Origin: Pseudomonas sp.
GTDB taxonomy: Bacteria > Pseudomonadota > Gammaproteobacteria > Pseudomonadales > Pseudomonadaceae
Direction: 5' to 3'
NCBI RefSeq assembly: GCF_030696055.1
Contig: NZ_JAUYNP010000029.1
Coordinates: 1-34,028, forward strand
DNA length: 34,028 nt
The notes beneath the pieces were generated by a model, which saw nothing but the letters and a program-made list of their open reading frames with translations, made no database searches and was not told the origin of the DNA. Positions 8,224-15,347 of the stretch are shown here, one piece after another (the stretch's first letter is position 1; the number at the start of each line of letters is the position of its first letter). The translations under genes and the position numbers were made by a program.

Positions 8224-8493
8224 CTAGTCGTCGCCGGCCGCCGGGGCCAGGCCCAGGCTGGCGAAGCATTCACGCAGGTGCTTGATTTCCTGCTTGCTGC
8301 ACACATTGCCGTGGTGCGGGTGATGCAGAAAAAATTCCTGCCCGTGCAACACCACGCGAAAGCGCGCACCGAGAATCGGCTCGACCGTCGCCCCCAGGTG
8401 ATGCAGCAAGGACTCCACCTCACGCCAGTGGATATTGCCGGGCAAGGGCCCGTGGCAAATCGAGTGCAACAGACTCTGGTACTTGTGGCTCAT
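8224..8493 (-). CDS. Orphan HicA-like (YcfA family) small protein
   Basis: This 89-residue protein resembles the HicA mRNA-interferase fold (PF07927): a helix-rich start with the W(R/K)EVESLLHHLG pattern at about residues 23-34, then beta-strands GARFRVVLHG and EFFLHHPHHGN. Active HicA toxins use a histidine in a G-S-H motif on the first strand; here the corresponding place reads GARF, so the catalytic histidine appears to be missing. No HicB-like antitoxin gene is beside it. GGAGG lies about 8 bases before the ATG, so it is a well-formed gene. It is more likely a domesticated relative than an active toxin. It is convergent with the HDOD gene, with 36 bp between the stops. Confidence 0.7.
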   Translation of the reverse strand: MSHKYQSLLHSICHGPLPGNIHWREVESLLHHLGATVEPILGARFRVVLHGQEFFLHHPHHGNVCSKQEIKHLRECFASLGLAPAAGDD

Positions 8494-8542
8494 GGCTCGC
8501 CCTCCGGCTGACTACCCTGCTACTGGCAGGATAGCGGAGTGT

Positions 8543-8576
8543 GCGGCCCTGCTCGGGAAACCCTGAGCAGGGCCGC
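8543..8576. other. Strong perfect hairpin without T-run between lysR-type and hicA-like genes
   Basis: GCGGCCCTGCTC (8543-8554) pairs perfectly with GAGCAGGGCCGC (8565-8576); three further GGG/CCC pairs (8555-8557 with 8561-8563) close an AAA loop with one bulged T. It lies 54 bp past the stop of the LysR gene on its own strand. There is no T tract on either strand, so it is not a classical terminator; it may stabilise the 3' end. Confidence 0.5.
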
Positions 8577-8629
8577 CGAGCGGGACGCTGCCAGGAGCTG
8601 GGTCAGCCAGGCGCTGCGCTACAACCTTG

Positions 8630-9514
8630 TCACTCCAGCAGAATTGCCTGCGATAGATGCGCGAAAACCGTGGCAACACGGCGCAGGTGCCTGGACTCAC
8701 TATGTGTCAGCAACCAGAGATCGGTCTGGCAGTCATCCAGGCTGTCGCTGATCGGGATGAGGTCTTCTCGCCCCTGGGCCAGGAAAATTGGAAGGATGCC
8801 CACACCCAGCCCCAGGGCCACCAGTTCCATGACAGTCAGGATGCTGTTGACCCGGTAGGCGGGCAGCACTTTCGGGAAGTGCTTTCTGCGCCAAAGCACC
8901 GAGGGATGTTCCGGAAGCGCATCATCCGGCGCTATCCAGTCGACCTCCCGCGCACTCAGCGCCTCGAGGCTGCTTATCCCGCTGAGCTTATGGGCATAGA
9001 GCGCAACGCGTATCGGCCCAAGGCATCTGCCCACCAGATGTTGTGGCGGGCGCTTGGTCGCCCGAACGGCGATATCGGCATCGCGCCGGGTCAGGTTCGC
9101 CAGTTCATTGCCTGTATGCAGCTCTAGGCTGAGGCGCGGGTGCTGGTCGCGCAAGGCCTTCAGCGAGGGCGCGAGCAGACCATGCAGAATGGTGTCCGTG
9201 GTGCTGATGCGTACCGAACCCGCCACCTCCTCTGGCTGCAATTGCGCTGCAGAGCGTGCCGCTTCCAGAGCCATCTCCATCTGCTCGGCATGTTCCGCCA
9301 AGGTGCAGGCCAGCTCAGTTGCCAGGTAACCAAGCCGGGAGCGCTCAAACAAGCGCTGGCCGAGATGGCGCTCAATGCGCTTGAGCGAGCGAAAGACCGT
9401 CGAGCTATCGACGCCGAGACGCTCGGCCGCCGCGGCGAGGGTGGCGCCCCGGCTCAGGCAGAGGACGACGTGAAGATCTGCAGCGCTGAGCTGGTATTGC
9501 GTTCGTGCATTCAT
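8630..9514 (-). CDS. LysR-type transcriptional regulator
   Basis: A 294-residue LysR-family regulator. A winged helix-turn-helix covers about residues 8-67 (LCLSRGATLAAAAERLGVDSS is the helix-turn-helix, leading to STVFRSLKRIERHLGQRLFER). A periplasmic-binding-protein-like effector domain covers about 92-294, with VRISTTDTILHGLLAPSL and GLGVGILPIFLA typical of the fold. It is transcribed away from a DoxX-GST gene pair with 78 bp between the start codons, the usual layout for a LysR protein controlling its divergent neighbours. The effector cannot be told from sequence. A dyad matching a LysR box lies in the intergenic gap. Confidence 0.93.
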   Translation of the reverse strand: MNARTQYQLSAADLHVVLCLSRGATLAAAAERLGVDSSTVFRSLKRIERHLGQRLFERSRLGYLATELACTLAEHAEQMEMALEAARSAAQLQPEEVAGSVRISTTDTILHGLLAPSLKALRDQHPRLSLELHTGNELANLTRRDADIAVRATKRPPQHLVGRCLGPIRVALYAHKLSGISSLEALSAREVDWIAPDDALPEHPSVLWRRKHFPKVLPAYRVNSILTVMELVALGLGVGILPIFLAQGREDLIPISDSLDDCQTDLWLLTHSESRHLRRVATVFAHLSQAILLE

Positions 9515-9537
9515 GAGTTGCCCTGCAGCCTATTTAA

Positions 9538-9553
9538 ATTGCACCAGCGCAAT
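9538..9553. promoter_or_regulatory. Candidate LysR-type binding dyad
   Basis: ATTGC-N6-GCAAT is a perfect inverted repeat containing the T-N11-A LysR-box pattern. It lies 23 bp upstream of the LysR gene start codon and 39 bp upstream of the doxX-like start. Its location in the short divergent gap supports a role in controlling both transcripts. Confidence 0.5.
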
Positions 9554-9592
9554 CTTAGGCTGGACTCGACAGCCCCTCAATGGAGAAACGCA

Positions 9593-10015
9593 ATGCGCCA
9601 CTTATTGGCACTCAATCCCACTCAGCTGGGGATCACCTTGCTGCGCACTAGCCTGGGCAGCATGTGGATCGCCCATGCCCTGCTCAAATACTTGGTCTTC
9701 AGCCTGGCGGGTACCGCGCAGTTCTTTGCCAGCGTTGGCTTTCCCGGATTGCTGGCCTATCCGGTGTTTGCCGCTGAACTGCTGGGTGGTCTGGCCCTTA
9801 TCCTCGGGTTTTACCCGCGCCAGGTCGCGCTTGCCCTGGCGCCTATCCTGGCCGGTGCGACCTGGGTGCATCTGCCTAATGGCTGGGTCCACACCAGCCC
9901 AGGTGGCGGCTGGGAATACCCGCTGCTGCTGACGGTCGCCTCAGTCGCGTTGTGGCTTATGGGTGACGGCGCCTTTGCCGCACGACGCAGCCAACGCTTC
10001 GTCTTAAGCCAGTAG
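9593..10015 (+). CDS. DoxX family membrane protein
   Basis: A 140-residue integral membrane protein with four hydrophobic segments (about residues 13-35, 45-65, 68-88 and 107-125), matching the DoxX family (PF07681). The FFASVGFP motif followed by a helix rich in small residues (VFAAELLGGLALILG) is typical. In other bacteria DoxX-like proteins have been linked to thiosulfate oxidation, quinone redox work or thiol stress, but the role is unresolved in most cases. The ATG at 9593 follows a GGAGAAA site; a much longer open frame from 9140 crosses the opposing LysR gene and is rejected. It lies 11 bp ahead of a GST gene, so the two are likely one operon. Confidence 0.88.
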   Translation: MRHLLALNPTQLGITLLRTSLGSMWIAHALLKYLVFSLAGTAQFFASVGFPGLLAYPVFAAELLGGLALILGFYPRQVALALAPILAGATWVHLPNGWVHTSPGGGWEYPLLLTVASVALWLMGDGAFAARRSQRFVLSQ

Positions 10016-10026
10016 AGGACCCACTC

Positions 10027-10704
10027 ATGCCGGCACCATTCCGATTGGTAAGCCATGCACTCTGCCCCTATGTCCAGCGCGCCTGCATAGTGCTGATGGA
10101 GAAGGGCATGGCCTTCGAGCGAATAGATATCGATCTGGCCAACAAGCCAGGCTGGTTCCTGCACCTGTCCCCACTGGGCAAGACACCGGTACTGCTGGTG
10201 GAGGATCAGGCCCTCTTTGAGTCTGCGGTGATCTGTGAGTATCTGGACGAGATCAGCTCGCCGCCACTGCACCCGCAAGATGCCTTGCAGCGGGCCCGGC
10301 ATAGGTCGTGGATGGAGTTCGGCTCGACTGTCCTCAACAGCATTGCCGGCTTTTACAGCGCCGAGACGGAATCCGGCCTCGCCGCCAAGGCCGATGAACT
10401 CGCGATCAAGTTCAAGCAGGTGGAGGCGGCGCTGGATAAAGGGCCTTACTTTATGGGAGCAAGGTTCTCGATGGTCGACGCGGTGTTTGCACCTATCTTC
10501 CGCTACTTCGATGTATTCGACGACATAGCCGACTTTGGCCTGTTGACCCACAGCGCAAAATTACGCACCTGGCGCGCCCAGCTCTGCGCGCGGCCGTCAG
10601 TGCAACAAGCCGTCGGGCTGGACTACCCGCAGCTATTGCGCACCTTCTTACTCGCCAAGAACTCGGCGCTGTCCAGGCGCCTAGGCGCCTTGCCGATCGG
10701 CTGA
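10027..10704 (+). CDS. Glutathione S-transferase family protein
   Basis: A 225-residue protein with the glutathione transferase fold. The thioredoxin-like N-terminal domain (residues 1-80) has CPYVQR at 13-18, placing a cysteine at the active-site position used by omega-class and dehydroascorbate-reductase-like enzymes. It also has the cis-proline motif KTPVLL near residues 52-57 and the ESAVICEYLDE glutathione-contact motif near 65-75. Residues 85-225 form the helical domain. The cysteine suggests thiol transfer or deglutathionylation rather than classical conjugation; the substrate is unknown. It starts 11 bp after the DoxX gene with a GAGGA site. Confidence 0.9.
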   Translation: MPAPFRLVSHALCPYVQRACIVLMEKGMAFERIDIDLANKPGWFLHLSPLGKTPVLLVEDQALFESAVICEYLDEISSPPLHPQDALQRARHRSWMEFGSTVLNSIAGFYSAETESGLAAKADELAIKFKQVEAALDKGPYFMGARFSMVDAVFAPIFRYFDVFDDIADFGLLTHSAKLRTWRAQLCARPSVQQAVGLDYPQLLRTFLLAKNSALSRRLGALPIG

Positions 10705-10706
10705 AG

Positions 10707-10740
10707 CCGGCTCGCCGCACAGTTGCGGCCCTATAGCCGG
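10707..10740 (+). terminator. Hairpin after the GST gene, terminator-like without T-run
   Basis: CCGGCT (10707-10712) pairs with AGCCGG (10735-10740), and inside it GCCGCA (10714-10719) pairs with TGCGGC (10724-10729). It starts 3 bp after the GST stop. The position fits an operon end, but there is no U tract, so intrinsic termination is uncertain. Confidence 0.35.
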
Positions 10741-10811
10741 TGAGCCTGGCCAGGATCGAACGCCGCGTATAGGCTGCAAGCACTGGCATAACCACTCAGG
10801 GATGGAGCCCC

Positions 10812-10925
10812 ATGATCATCGGCCATGCACCAGCCGGATACATAGCCGCAGCGCTGTTACACGGCAAGCTGTTGGCCGGCCAGGTTTCGGCCCAGGCCTT
10901 TATCGTTGCCGGCGTGCTGGGGTAA
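10812..10925 (+). pseudogene. 5' remnant of a membrane-bound metal-dependent hydrolase (DUF457/YdjM-like)
   Basis: A GGAG site precedes an ATG that reads MIIGHAPAGYIAAALL and continues through AFIVAGVLG, stopping after 37 codons. This opening (M-I-x-x-H-x-P-A-G-Y, then a hydrophobic segment ending in AGVLG) resembles the start of inner-membrane metal-dependent hydrolases of the DUF457/YdjM type, which continue with a metal-binding A-P-D segment and several membrane helices. None of that follows: 18 bp later comes the stop of the AraC-type gene on the other strand. The rest appears to have been deleted. A genuine 37-residue membrane peptide is a less likely alternative. Confidence 0.55.
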
Positions 10926-10943
10926 ACCCTCGGGCAATGCCGC

Positions 10944-11708
10944 TTAGTCGGCGCCGCGCAGGCGCTTGGGAGTCAGGCCGAGGTAGCGGCGCATGGCGGT
11001 GGTCAGGGCGCTCTGGCTGGAGAAGCCGCATTCTTCGGCGATGCGGATCAGCGGCAGGCCGCTTTCGCGCAGCAGGCGGGCCGCGCGGTCCAGGCGGGTC
11101 TTGAGCAGGTACTGGTGCGGCGTCAGGCCGACGCTGTCCTTGAACTGGGCGTGGAAATGACTGGGGCTGAGGCACGCCACCTGGGCCAGCTCGGCCACGC
11201 TGATACGCCGCGCCAGGTGCTCGACTATATAGCTGTCGAGGCGTTCCAGATTCAGCGGGCCCAGCACCCGCGCCTGCTGCTCGCCGAACAGGCGCAGGTG
11301 CAGCGCGCGCAGCAACACCCCGCCCAGGGCGCGGGCCAGCATGGGATCGGAGCCGTAGCGCTCCAGTTCCGCCCCGGCATAACTCAGCAGGTTCTGGAAG
11401 TCGGCATCCAGCTGCGGATAACGCGGGGTTTCGAATAGGTGGGTGAGCAGCTGCAGGTCTGCGCTGGAGGTGTCCTGCTCGTTCAGGTCGATGATCAGCA
11501 TGCGGTTATCGCCGATGCCGGCGAACTGGTGGTCGGCATCCCCCGGCACCAGGCAGGCGCGCATGCGGCACACCTCGCCGCCACGGCCATTGACCTCGAA
11601 CTCCGCGCGCCCAGCCAACGACAGCACCAACTGGTGGTGATCGTGGGTGTGTTCATGGGCCTGATCATCCAGGCGCAGCAGGCGGGCTTTGAGCATTGCA
11701 AGGGCCAT
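10944..11708 (-). CDS. pruR: AraC-family transcriptional regulator, probable PruR (activator of proline catabolism)
   Basis: A regulator of about 254 residues with an N-terminal cupin-like effector domain (HEHTHDHHQLV near residues 18-28, then AGRAEFEVNGRGGEV) and a C-terminal AraC domain with two helix-turn-helix units (RISVAELAQVACLSPSHFHAQF and PLIRIAEECGFSSQSALTTAMRR). In P. aeruginosa the AraC-type activator PruR turns on putA in response to proline and is encoded between icp and putA. Here the gene also lies between icp and putA, though about 5 kb from putA, and this PutA lacks its own DNA-binding domain. The name rests on position and family, not on alignment. The frame extends to 11915 but conserved sequence starts at 11708 or at an in-frame ATG at 11696. 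Confidence 0.7.
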   Translation of the reverse strand: MALAMLKARLLRLDDQAHEHTHDHHQLVLSLAGRAEFEVNGRGGEVCRMRACLVPGDADHQFAGIGDNRMLIIDLNEQDTSSADLQLLTHLFETPRYPQLDADFQNLLSYAGAELERYGSDPMLARALGGVLLRALHLRLFGEQQARVLGPLNLERLDSYIVEHLARRISVAELAQVACLSPSHFHAQFKDSVGLTPHQYLLKTRLDRAARLLRESGLPLIRIAEECGFSSQSALTTAMRRYLGLTPKRLRGAD

Positions 11709-11832
11709 CCGCGGGTGATATGGCGGCACTTTAACCAGTTGCGCCGCGCGCCGTAAGCCCCGCCGACCAGTGGCTGGCCAGTATCTTGCTATCCCCTTGG
11801 CAGAGCCGCTGTTTCCAGGGAGTACCCAGCCA

Positions 11833-12930
11833 ATGCAGTCCACCTTGCCCCCCACCACCGCGCCCGGCATCGATGGCCGTTTCTGTCTGGTGGCCAGTTG
11901 TTGGCTGGCCGGCATCCCCCTGGCCCTGAGCGGCCTGTTCTGGCCGGCGCTGGCCAGCCTGGTGGCCGGCCTGCTGCTCTACCTGCTGCAGCAACAAGGC
12001 CAGCGCCAACAGCTGCGGCGCCTGCAACGCGGCCTGGCGCAGCTGTGCGGCGACAGCCGGCCCGACCTGCATCGGTTGATCGTCAGCAGCGGCGAGGAAC
12101 GTCGCAGCGCCGAGCGCCTGCGCAGCGAGGTGCAGTTCGCCGGCCAGGCCCTGGCGCAGATGGCGGCCACCGCGCAACAGCGCAGCGATGAACAGGGCCA
12201 GCAGGTGGCGAATATCGGCCAGGCCAGCGCGGCTATCGGCCAGACCCTGGGGCGGATCCAGCACCTCGGCCAGCAGGCCAAAAGCGCCTTTCAGCTGGCG
12301 CACCAAAAGAGTGAGGCCGGCCGCCAGGACGCCCAATCGGTGGGCAGCGCCATGAGCGATATCCGCCATAGCCTGGGACGCACCGCCGACGCCGTGAGCC
12401 AGCTGCTCAATCACACCCAGGCGGTGGAAAGCTCCTTGCAGAGCATCCAGAGCCTGGCCAAACAGACCCAGTTGCTGGCCCTCAACGCCTCAATCGAAGC
12501 CGCCCGCGCCGGCGAGCAAGGCCGTGGCTTCGCCGTGGTCGCCGACGAGGTGCGTCAGCTATCCCTGGCCAGCGACCAGGCCGCGCAGCACATCACCCGG
12601 GTGGTCGGCGATATCGGTCAGGCGGTGCACAGCGTGCGCCATGAGGTCGAAGAACACCGCCACTTGCTCGACCAAGGCGCCAGCCGCAGCCAGGCCCTGG
12701 CCGAGGACCTGCACCAGCTCGCGCAACACAACCAGCACAGCCTGGCCGAGCTGCACAGCCTGCAACTGGCCCTGGACGAACACGGCAGCGCCAGCCAGGC
12801 CCTGCATGACCAGCTGCAGCGCATCGGCCAAGCGGTCAACGCCCAGCGCGAACAATCCCACGAGCTGCACAGCCTGACCCTGTACCTCAATCGGCTCACC
12901 GACGCCGATGCCAACGCGCAACGGAGCTGA
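11833..12930 (+). CDS. Short methyl-accepting chemotaxis protein without a sensor domain
   Basis: A 365-residue chemoreceptor. Residues 18-53 form two closely spaced hydrophobic segments with almost no periplasmic loop. The rest is cytoplasmic: a helical stretch, then the signalling tip at residues 211-243 ([19 protein letters not shown] followed by [14 protein letters not shown]). The tip should contact CheA and CheW. There is no HAMP or recognisable ligand domain, so it must sense through the membrane, the cytoplasm or a partner. GGGAG lies 11 bases before the ATG at 11833; upstream in-frame ATG at 11770 lacks support. Only 3 bp separate it from the next gene, a membrane-anchored sensor-like protein, which points to a functional pair. 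Confidence 0.88.
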   Translation: MQSTLPPTTAPGIDGRFCLVASCWLAGIPLALSGLFWPALASLVAGLLLYLLQQQGQRQQLRRLQRGLAQLCGDSRPDLHRLIVSSGEERRSAERLRSEVQFAGQALAQMAATAQQRSDEQGQQVANIGQASAAIGQTLGRIQHLGQQAKSAFQLAHQKSEAGRQDAQSVGSAMSDIRHSLGRTADAVSQLLNHTQAVESSLQSIQSLAKQTQLLALNASIEAARAGEQGRGFAVVADEVRQLSLASDQAAQHITRVVGDIGQAVHSVRHEVEEHRHLLDQGASRSQALAEDLHQLAQHNQHSLAELHSLQLALDEHGSASQALHDQLQRIGQAVNAQREQSHELHSLTLYLNRLTDADANAQRS

Positions 12931-12933
12931 CCC

Positions 12934-13632
12934 ATGGCTATCTGGCTGACCCCGCTGCTCGCCGCCCTCGCCCTGCTCGCCAGCCATACCTGGCTGCTGT
13001 TGGCCAGACGGCGGCGCCAACGCGCCCGCGAGCGGCTGTCCAACAACAGCCTGCAACTGGCCCTGGAACTGCTGCAGAACCTGCAGAAACACCGCGGCCT
13101 CGGCCCGCTCAAGGATGCCCAGAGCCAAACCCAGCGCGCGGCCATCGCCCGGCAACTGGATCGGCTCTGGCCAGGCTGGCCGAGCGCCGCGCAACGTCTG
13201 CCCGACCTCAATGCCGCCTGGCCGGCGCTGCGCGCGCAACCGGCGGACTTCAACGGCCACTGCCACCTGATCGAGCATCTGCTGGAGGCCATCCAGCTGC
13301 TGGAACTGCGCCTGGGTGAGCAGCACGCCCAGGTCAGCGCCGGGCTTAGCGAGGCCTGTCGCAGCCTCGAGGATCTGGGCCGACTGCGGGCGTTTGCGGT
13401 GCGCGCGGCCAATCACCCGCGCTGCCCCTTGGAGCTGCAGATTCAGATGCGCTACCTGTGCCAGCGCCTGGCCGGACCCAGCTGTGAACAACGGGTCCGT
13501 GCGGTGATCGAGCGCCTGGACCGTGAACTGATAGGCGCGGCGCATATCCGCCTGGCCCCCATGGATTGCTTCGCCCTGCTCACCCCGATCATCGACGAGC
13601 GCCTGCAGGCTTTGCGCGCCAGCCTGGCCTAA
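12934..13632 (+). CDS. Membrane-anchored protein, weakly NIT (nitrate/nitrite sensing)-like, partner of the MCP
   Basis: A 232-residue protein with one N-terminal membrane helix (residues 4-23) followed by a strongly basic run ARRRRQRARER, which by the positive-inside rule places the rest in the cytoplasm. The following helix LELLQNLQKHRGLG (44-57) resembles the LQxERG motif of the NIT domain in nitrate/nitrite sensors and some chemoreceptors, and the remainder is all-helical, as NIT is. This is a weak, motif-level similarity; I do not recognise the protein outright. It starts 3 bp after the chemoreceptor gene, so the two are surely co-transcribed, and it may supply the missing input domain. 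Its TAA stop overlaps the end of a dispersed repeat. Confidence 0.6.
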   Translation: MAIWLTPLLAALALLASHTWLLLARRRRQRARERLSNNSLQLALELLQNLQKHRGLGPLKDAQSQTQRAAIARQLDRLWPGWPSAAQRLPDLNAAWPALRAQPADFNGHCHLIEHLLEAIQLLELRLGEQHAQVSAGLSEACRSLEDLGRLRAFAVRAANHPRCPLELQIQMRYLCQRLAGPSCEQRVRAVIERLDRELIGAAHIRLAPMDCFALLTPIIDERLQALRASLA

Positions 13633-13776
13633 GAACCTGCCTACGATCTGCTGCGCGTCGGCCATCCGGCGTTAAAAACAGCCTCGAAATGCTCATTTAC
13701 AGCTCGTAAACTCCGCTTCCTCGGCTGTTTTTGCCTTGTCTGGCTCTAGCTCGCGAGATCGTAAACAGGTTCTAAG
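13631..13776. repeat. Nested-palindrome dispersed element, copy 2 (complete)
   Basis: A 146-bp element made of nested inverted repeats. Terminal arms 13632-13649 (AGAACCTGCCTACGATCT) and 13756-13773 (AGATCGTAAACAGGTTCT) match at 16 of 18 positions. Inside them GGCCA (13660-13664) faces TGGCT (13741-13745). Stem B pairs AAAAACAGCC (13674-13683) with GGCTGTTTTT (13723-13732) perfectly, and stem C pairs TTTAC (13696-13700) with GTAAA (13706-13710). It begins on the stop codon of the upstream gene. The core is shared with copies at 1-107 and 32223-32360. There is no open frame or transposase. Confidence 0.88.
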
Positions 13777-13888
13777 CAGCCCCCTGCCAGGCTGGCCACA
13801 TTAAGCTGACAGGGCGGCGCGACGCGCTATCACGCGGCGGCCGAAACCGGCGCTCGAACGCTGTATCTGGAACGGACTCGCCAAGGAC

Positions 13889-14779
13889 TTAGGGCCGCCG
13901 ACTGGCCGCGAGCTTGGCGCGATAGAGCCGCAGGCTCTCGGGGTTAAGCCACTGTTCATAGAAGGTCTGAAAGCGGGCGCGCAATGCTGGGTCAGCCAGC
14001 AAAGCATCCACCTGAGCCACGGTGCGTTCCCCCCAGGGGGTACGCGCGCAACTGAAGCGCGCTTCCAACAACCCGGTATTTTCCGCCACGGGCAGAAATA
14101 CCGTGGGCTCCTGGCCAGCCTGCTGCCTCTGCAAGTACAGCTCCTCCACCGCAAAGCCCAGGGTGAAATCGATACGACCTCGCTGCAGCATGCCGTACAA
14201 GCCCTCGCTGTTATCCTCGCCGGCGCGCCAGACCACGCTCGGATCCGACTCGGTCGCGGCCAGCGGCTCCAGTAACTTATCGACCGCGCCGCCGTAGACC
14301 CGGCTGCGGGTTACCCCCATGCGCAATGCCCGATCCGCGATAATCCGCGCCAACTGCAGATCGCCGGCGCCATCGCGGTAAGGTGCAAAACGCGGCACCA
14401 ACCGTTGCAGGGTAATGATGCCGCTGGGCAGCACTCGCAGATAAGGCCGACTGAATACGGCAAAACCCTCGCGCTTGGGGGTCTGGAACAGGGTCGCCGA
14501 ACAGACCTGGTGCTTGCCATGCAAACCCGCCTGCATGATCTGCTCGCGGCGACTGGCATTGCCCTGTACTGAACGATGCTGGTAACCGGGCAACAGTTGC
14601 TGAAGCAGCAACTGGGATCTGTCCAGATAGCCCTCGCCGGTCTGTGGCCCGTGCAAAATCATAAAGGGCTTAAAGTCGCTCACCAGCCAGAACACATCCG
14701 GCTCGACGGCGGGCTCGGCAAACAGCGACAGGGACTGCCCACACAGCAAGACGGTGGACAGCAGTAAGCGCAGACGCAT
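13889..14779 (-). CDS. TIGR02285 family periplasmic protein (solute-binding-like fold)
   Basis: A 296-residue secreted protein with a signal peptide (hydrophobic core about residues 4-20, cleavage near LFA-EP). The mature part resembles the TIGR02285 family, itself related to the amino-acid-type periplasmic solute-binding fold: WLVSDFKPFMI near the start, a GEGYLDR segment, CSATLFQTPKREGFAVFSRP and a late RIDFTLGFAVEELYL stretch. The function is not known; ligand sensing or binding is inferred from the fold. Of two in-frame ATG codons 6 bases apart, the second (14779) has the better spacing from AGGAG. It stands alone between a repeat element and the divergent icp gene. Confidence 0.8.
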   Translation of the reverse strand: MRLRLLLSTVLLCGQSLSLFAEPAVEPDVFWLVSDFKPFMILHGPQTGEGYLDRSQLLLQQLLPGYQHRSVQGNASRREQIMQAGLHGKHQVCSATLFQTPKREGFAVFSRPYLRVLPSGIITLQRLVPRFAPYRDGAGDLQLARIIADRALRMGVTRSRVYGGAVDKLLEPLAATESDPSVVWRAGEDNSEGLYGMLQRGRIDFTLGFAVEELYLQRQQAGQEPTVFLPVAENTGLLEARFSCARTPWGERTVAQVDALLADPALRARFQTFYEQWLNPESLRLYRAKLAASRRP

Positions 14780-14951
14780 AAGCATCTCCTCGTTGCCAGC
14801 AGCCTTTCGGGCTCGCGTCTGTTAAGCCTGAACGACTTCTGCGACTGCCCTTTTTCTGCAAGCAGTGTAGCCGGCCACCCCAGGCCGAGCCGACAGCGGC
14901 ACCCGCAAAGCGGCTATGCTGGCAACCACCGCCCACAGACAGGAGTTGACC

Positions 14952-15347
14952 ATGACTGCCCTCCGTTTGCCGCTGCTGCTCAGCCTTGCCTTGTTGAGTG
15001 CCTGCGCGCAAAAGCCGACCAGCGTGGCCCTGCAACAGAACCAGCAGAGCAAATGCCCGATGACCCTGCACAGGGGCCAGCAACTGATCCTGACGATGCC
15101 GAGCAACCCCACCACGGGCTTTCGCTGGCTGGTCCGCGACGCTGCCGCCAATGTCCTGCAAAGCCTTGGCCCGGAGGTGTACAGCAACCCGGAAGACGCC
15201 GGCCTGGTTGGCAGCGCCGGGCGCTCGACCTGGCGCTTCCAGGCCAAGCAAGCCGGTGAAGGACGCCTGCTGCTGACCTATGAGCGGCCCTGGGAAGTGG
15301 GCGTGGTGCCGGCACGGCGTTTCGACTGCGGCATAAGGGTCGAGTGA
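14952..15347 (+). CDS. icp: ICP/chagasin-family protease inhibitor lipoprotein
   Basis: A 131-residue lipoprotein: signal peptide with lipobox LLSAC (C18 is the lipidated residue) and then an immunoglobulin-like inhibitor domain. The two loops that enter the active-site cleft of papain-like proteases are visible, NPTTGFRW at 52-59 and RPWE at 112-115. The family is known to inhibit cysteine peptidases. AGGAG precedes the ATG at 14952, and the extended frame from 14916 is not needed. In P. aeruginosa the icp gene occupies the same neighbourhood near pruR. A remnant of another gene follows its stop codon in the same frame. Confidence 0.9.
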   Translation: MTALRLPLLLSLALLSACAQKPTSVALQQNQQSKCPMTLHRGQQLILTMPSNPTTGFRWLVRDAAANVLQSLGPEVYSNPEDAGLVGSAGRSTWRFQAKQAGEGRLLLTYERPWEVGVVPARRFDCGIRVE

